Positions 8,595-11,587 of a DNA stretch of 11,587 nucleotides are shown here, piece after piece. Position 1 is the stretch's first letter. The number at the start of each line of letters is the position of its first letter. Source of the stretch: Rhodospirillales bacterium (GTDB taxonomy: Bacteria > Pseudomonadota > Gammaproteobacteria > Steroidobacterales > Rariloculaceae); assembly GCA_024640665.1 (NCBI GenBank), contig JAHEEO010000088.1, positions 1 through 11,587 on the forward strand, in the 5' to 3' direction. Position numbers and translations under genes: made by a program. A model generated the notes under the pieces. It was given only the letters and a program-made list of their open reading frames with translations, had not been told where the DNA came from and ran no database searches.

Positions 8595-8607
8595 TAGCGC
8601 GCGCGCT

Positions 8608-9891
8608 TCATCCGGGCTTAATCAGACAAGCATAATAGAAGCCATCCCCGTTCGCCTCCCCGGGAAGATACTGACGCGCTTCAACACAAACGGCTGCAGG
8701 TTCAGTCTGCAGGAAATGATCGATTTGCGACTGGTTCTCGCAGCGCAGCACGGAGCAAGTCGCATAGACGCAGCGCCCGCCGGGCGCAAGCAGCGGCCAA
8801 AGAGCCTTGAGCATGCTTGCTTGCAACCCGACACAGCGCTGCACGTCTTGCAGCGTGCGGCGCAGCTTTATATCCGGGTGGCGCCGGATCACGCCGGTTG
8901 CGCTGCACGGCGCGTCTAGCAATATCCGGTCAAACGCCTGCCCATCCCACCAGTCGGCCGTTGCTGCGGCGTCACCGTGCTGCAAATCGGCCTGCAGTCC
9001 CAGTCTCTGAAGATGACCACCCAATGTCGCCAGACGCTCCGGATCGCTGTCGAGCGCCACCAAATGCTCTAAATTTGGACACAATTCGAGGATGTGGGCA
9101 GTCTTGCCCCCCGGTGCCGCGCAGGCATCAAGCACCCGTTGCCCGGGCTTCAAGTCCAAATATTGTGCCGCTAACTGTGCCGCGCGGTCTTGCAGTGACA
9201 CGCGGCCTGCGGCGAACCCCGGTAACTCGGCCGTCGTCACTGCCGCATCCAACAACAAAGCGGAGGCCAGTTCCGCATCGCGGGTGTGTGTGAAGCCAGC
9301 ACTTTGCAACTTCGCACTGTACTCGTCGACGCTCACCCGCTGGGTATTCACACGCAACCACATCGGCGCTTGTTCATTGTTAGCAGCCAGGATGTCGCTG
9401 GCCGAATCTGGATATTCGCTCTGCACGATAGACAAGAACCAGGCTGGATGACTCCAATAAGCTTCCGGCACTTCGACCATCTGCGCGTCGAGCAAGCTGC
9501 GTTCGCGCAAGAAGCGGCGCAAAACCGCATTGACAAGTCCGCGAGCATGCTTGCGATGGATAACCGCGGTTGCCGCGACGGTTGCTGCCACTGCCGCATG
9601 ATCGGGAACGCGCATCTCCTGGAGCTGGAGTAAGCCAATCCGCATCAACGCTCCCAGCTCGGCGTCTTTGCGCTGCAACGGCTTGCTCAACAGCTGACCG
9701 AGCTGCCACTGTAGCCGGTGATGCCAGCGCAGCGCGCCAGTGACCAATGCACGCTGCAGCGCCAGATCACGCGATGGCTCGCCGCCCCAAGCCTGATAGA
9801 GAGCCGCTAATGACTTACCGTCCTGCACAACCGCGGCCAGCTGACGCGCCGCGGCAGCACGCACGTCCGCCCCGCTATTCACGCTACCCAC
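8608..9891 (-). CDS. rsmB: 16S rRNA (cytosine-967-C5)-methyltransferase
   Basis: RsmB (older names Sun, Fmu) methylates C967 of 16S rRNA using S-adenosylmethionine. The product has 427 residues, close to the usual 430. An N-terminal NusB-like RNA-binding domain (about 8-135, with GLVNAVLRRF) is followed by the Rossmann methyltransferase domain. SAM-binding motif I is VLDACAAPGGKT (253-264). The two family cysteines are C329 in DAPCSATGVIRRHPD, which releases the product, and C379 in YATCSVL, the catalytic nucleophile. The usual proline-glutamate after that motif is replaced (LRCEN), which is minor. The GTG at 9891 overlaps the end of fmt by 8 bases. GTG codons at 9882 and 9864 are also in frame and no start has a convincing Shine-Dalgarno, so the N-terminus could be up to nine residues shorter. 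Confidence 0.95.
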   Translation of the reverse strand: MGSVNSGADVRAAAARQLAAVVQDGKSLAALYQAWGGEPSRDLALQRALVTGALRWHHRLQWQLGQLLSKPLQRKDAELGALMRIGLLQLQEMRVPDHAAVAATVAATAVIHRKHARGLVNAVLRRFLRERSLLDAQMVEVPEAYWSHPAWFLSIVQSEYPDSASDILAANNEQAPMWLRVNTQRVSVDEYSAKLQSAGFTHTRDAELASALLLDAAVTTAELPGFAAGRVSLQDRAAQLAAQYLDLKPGQRVLDACAAPGGKTAHILELCPNLEHLVALDSDPERLATLGGHLQRLGLQADLQHGDAAATADWWDGQAFDRILLDAPCSATGVIRRHPDIKLRRTLQDVQRCVGLQASMLKALWPLLAPGGRCVYATCSVLRCENQSQIDHFLQTEPAAVCVEARQYLPGEANGDGFYYACLIKPG

Positions 9892-10825
9892 TCACGAAGG
9901 CGACTTGCGCAAGCGAATGCGCTGCGAGATATGCCGCAGCACTCATGGCGCGTGAGGCCGGCGGCTGCAGGTCGGTAATGCGAATGATGCCTGCTCCGGC
10001 AGCGACGTCGATCCCAGCAGGCGTAGCGGCGCAGATATAGCCCGGTTCCAGTCGTGCATGCTGATCGAGCAGCTCAGCGCCCCATATTCGCAACCGTCGG
10101 CCATCACTCAATGCCGACTCCGCAACCGGCCAACCCGCAAATGCCCGGATCTGCCGGTCAATCTCAACCGCACTGCGCTGCCAATCGATGCGAGCCTCAG
10201 CCTTCGATATCTTATGTGCATAAGTTGCATTGCTATCCGCTTGCGGGGTTGGCTTGGCCGAACCTGCCAGGATGCTTGGCAAAGTGTCGACCAGCGTTTG
10301 CGCACCCAGCGTGGCGAGCCGGTCATGCAACTCGGGGTTGGTTTCTGCGGGGCTAATTGCGGTCTCGACGCTGGCCAGCACTGGCCCGGTATCAAGACCC
10401 TGATCCATCTGCATGATACTGATACCGGTGACCGAATCGCCCGCCAGCAGGGCGCGCTGAATCGGCGCTGCGCCGCGCCAGCGAGGTAATAACGAGGCGT
10501 GCACATTAATCGCACCACAGCGCGGCCATGTCAGCAGCCACGCCGGCAGGATTAAACCGTAAGCCACAACGATTAACGCATCGGGCGGCGGGCCAAAGCC
10601 TTCCAGCAACCCCGGATCAGTCAGCTTCGGTGGCTGCGCCACGGTGACGCCGGCGGCAGTCGCAGCAGCTTTGACCGGTGGTGGCGTCAAGTGTCGACCG
10701 CGGCCGGCCCGCCGGTCTGGCTGAGTCAGTACAAGAGCAATGTCGGCGCCGGCCGCCCGCAGCGCCTCGAAACACGGCACCGCAAACGCGGGCGTACCAG
10801 CAAATACAAGCCGACCGAGGGTCAC
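9884..10825 (-). CDS. fmt: Methionyl-tRNA formyltransferase
   Basis: Fmt transfers a formyl group from 10-formyltetrahydrofolate to the amino group of Met on initiator tRNA. The product has 313 residues, the normal length. The N-terminal Rossmann domain starts LVFAGTPAFAVP (6-17). Catalytic N107 and H109 lie in INVHASLLPRWRGAAPIQRA, which includes the folate-binding SLLPRxRG signature, and D145 in MDQGLDTGPVL completes the site. The C-terminal tRNA-binding OB-fold domain covers about 205-313. The start is GTG at 10825, 20 bases after the def stop; no good Shine-Dalgarno is visible. Its end overlaps rsmB. Pairing with def makes sense: one gene adds the formyl group and the other removes it. 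Confidence 0.96.
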   Translation of the reverse strand: MTLGRLVFAGTPAFAVPCFEALRAAGADIALVLTQPDRRAGRGRHLTPPPVKAAATAAGVTVAQPPKLTDPGLLEGFGPPPDALIVVAYGLILPAWLLTWPRCGAINVHASLLPRWRGAAPIQRALLAGDSVTGISIMQMDQGLDTGPVLASVETAISPAETNPELHDRLATLGAQTLVDTLPSILAGSAKPTPQADSNATYAHKISKAEARIDWQRSAVEIDRQIRAFAGWPVAESALSDGRRLRIWGAELLDQHARLEPGYICAATPAGIDVAAGAGIIRITDLQPPASRAMSAAAYLAAHSLAQVAFVSG

Positions 10826-10845
10826 GAGAACGTTAACGCTGGCAC

Positions 10846-11382
10846 TTACAGCGTCGGAGCGGCAACAGATGAGTCCTCAGCCTGGCTGCGCTTAGCGCGC
10901 TTCGTAAAGCGCTTGCGCACGCGCTGACGCTTGAGCTGCGACAGATAGTCGACAAATAGCTTGCCGTCCAGATGGTCCATTTCATGCTGGATACAGACAG
11001 CGAGCAAGCCCTGCGCCCAGAACTCCTGGACCTCACCGTCTCTGTCGAGAGCCCGAACTTGGATTTTCTCGGCTCGATCGACGTATTCATAGAACTCCGG
11101 CACAGACAAACAACCCTCTTCGCTGTTTATTGTCCCTTCACTTACCAGAATCTCTGGGTTGACCAGACAGCAGGGTTCGTTATTGTGATCGGAGACGTCG
11201 ACGACCAGCACCCGCCGGTGCACATCCACCTGAGTGGCGGCCAAGCCGATGCCGGGGGCGGCATACATGGTCTCAAGCATGTCATCGATCAATTTGCGGA
11301 CTTCATCGTCCACTTTTGTGACGGATTTGGCGCGTATTCGCAGCCGCGGATCGGGATACTCAAGAATTGGGAGCAACGCCAT
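10846..11382 (-). CDS. def: Peptide deformylase
   Basis: Def is a metalloenzyme that removes the formyl group from the N-terminal Met of new proteins. The product has 178 residues. The three family motifs are complete: GIGLAATQ (44-51), EEGCLSVP (88-95) with metal ligand C91, and QHEMDHLDG (132-140) with ligands H133 and H137 and catalytic E134. The C-terminal tail after LSQLKRQRVRKRF is basic then acidic and unremarkable. The ATG at 11382 gives the standard N-terminus (ILEYPDPRLR); a weak AAGG lies ten bases upstream. It is the first gene of the six-gene minus-strand operon and is divergent from the gene starting at 11571. Confidence 0.97.
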   Translation of the reverse strand: MALLPILEYPDPRLRIRAKSVTKVDDEVRKLIDDMLETMYAAPGIGLAATQVDVHRRVLVVDVSDHNNEPCCLVNPEILVSEGTINSEEGCLSVPEFYEYVDRAEKIQVRALDRDGEVQEFWAQGLLAVCIQHEMDHLDGKLFVDYLSQLKRQRVRKRFTKRAKRSQAEDSSVAAPTL

Positions 11383-11457
11383 TGTTGTGTAGCCTTGATT
11401 TCGTGTATAAGTCGGCAGATATCGCTTAAGCCTATGACTTTTCAGGGATAGTTTTGG

Positions 11458-11488
11458 TTCGGTGGCAACCTCCGTAGGGCCAACCGAA
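11458..11488 (-). promoter_or_regulatory. Stem-loop in the def leader
   Basis: On the minus strand, arms TTCGGT-T-GGC and GCC-ACCGAA pair over nine base pairs with a single bulged T. The interior adds CCT pairing with AGG around an ACGG tetraloop, with a two-T bulge on the other side. In the predicted def transcript it would sit about 14-44 bases from the 5' end. No T-run follows it in the def direction, so it is not an obvious terminator. A control or stability role is inference. Confidence 0.45.
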
Positions 11489-11506
11489 TTTGTCCCGCCG
11501 AATTTT
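11484..11506. repeat. Direct repeat pair CCGAATTT
   Basis: CCGAATTT occurs at 11484-11491 and again at 11498-11505, offset by 14 bases. On the minus strand this reads AAATTCGG twice, just downstream of the predicted def transcription start. The spacing is not a clean 10-11 base helical turn. It could be a protein-binding site or chance. Confidence 0.35.
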
Positions 11507-11508
11507 GA

Positions 11509-11514
11509 ATTATA
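11509..11514 (-). promoter_or_regulatory. Extended -10 promoter of the def operon
   Basis: Read on the minus strand, the sequence is TGCTATAAT: a perfect TATAAT preceded by the extended TGn element. No good -35 lies 16-18 bases upstream, which is acceptable for an extended -10 promoter. Transcription would begin near 11502, giving an unusually long leader of about 120 bases before the def ATG. This is the only evident promoter for the six-gene operon. Confidence 0.6.
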
Positions 11515-11522
11515 GCAGTATC

Positions 11523-11543
11523 GCTCGTAACCAAGACACGAGC
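11523..11543. promoter_or_regulatory. Inverted repeat in the divergent control region
   Basis: GCTCGT (11523-11528) and ACGAGC (11538-11543) form a perfect 6-base inverted repeat with a 9-base spacer. The spacer covers where the -35 of the def promoter would fall (about 11532-11537). It is a candidate operator; alternatively it is a hairpin in the leader of the plus-strand gene, ending 14 bases before that gene's ribosome binding site. Confidence 0.35.
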
Positions 11544-11570
11544 CGATTTTATGTATTAGGAGCTCAAGCC

Positions 11571-11587
11571 ATGTTAAAGCTGCGCAA
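11571..11587 (+). CDS. Start of a divergent gene, truncated by the window
   Basis: ATG at 11571 opens a frame reading MLKLR before the window ends. AGGAG at 11558-11562 lies eight bases upstream, the best plus-strand ribosome binding site in the region. The N-terminus is basic and could begin a signal peptide. In many gammaproteobacteria the gene divergent from def encodes a LysM-domain protein followed by dprA. That is knowledge of gene order, not seen here; five codons cannot identify a product. Confidence 0.55.

Noticed and set aside
8817..9293. 158-residue plus-strand open frame inside rsmB
   Set aside because: It is Pro/Arg/Ala-rich antisense translation of a conserved methyltransferase, with no domain.
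10972..11451. 159-residue plus-strand open frame opposite def
   Set aside because: It is antisense to the conserved deformylase motifs and would extend across the def promoter leader; no ribosome binding site was found.
1..11587. CRISPR arrays, tRNA or rRNA genes, insertion sequences, toxin-antitoxin or defence genes
   Set aside because: No regularly spaced repeats, cloverleaf-like stretches, transposase motifs or defence domains were seen; housekeeping genes account for nearly all of the window.

Overview
The window is an ordinary chromosomal housekeeping region of a moderately GC-rich bacterium, most likely a gammaproteobacterium. Two things point there. The minus-strand order def, fmt, rsmB, a DUF4390 gene, ntrY, ntrX is familiar from several gammaproteobacterial lineages, and the PriA, ArgS and Def proteins read like gammaproteobacterial versions. 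The genus cannot be fixed from this sequence. No mobile element, CRISPR array, tRNA or rRNA gene was seen.

Left part (1-4409, plus strand): the 3' nine-tenths of priA (replication restart helicase, cut by the window edge), then argS (arginyl-tRNA synthetase), then a small membrane-anchored SPOR-domain protein of the FtsN-like type. argS and the SPOR gene are 17 bases apart and probably co-transcribed. A weak promoter candidate lies between priA and argS.

Middle (4410-4450): a 41-base convergent junction with a small GC-rich hairpin. Two conserved gene clusters meet here tail to tail.

Right part (4451-11382, minus strand): one tightly packed operon read right to left. It runs def (peptide deformylase), fmt (Met-tRNA formyltransferase), rsmB (16S rRNA m5C967 methyltransferase), a secreted or periplasmic DUF4390 protein, ntrY (membrane sensor kinase) and ntrX (response regulator). 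Gaps are 20 bases or less and three junctions overlap, so translational coupling is likely. The first three genes serve translation initiation and ribosome maturation; the last three look like an envelope-facing sensory module.

Far right (11383-11587): a divergent control region. It has an extended -10 promoter for the def operon, a leader hairpin, a pair of direct repeats at the likely transcription start, and an inverted repeat around the expected -35 position. On the plus strand the first codons of another gene follow a strong ribosome binding site.

The observation most worth following is the ntrX product. Its AAA+ domain has lost the GAFTGA loop, both arginine-finger positions and the Walker B Asp-Glu pair, while its receiver domain, Walker A and DNA-binding domain remain and the partner kinase looks intact. 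It is therefore unlikely to be a classical sigma-54 activator. I do not see a clearly new multi-gene system here.
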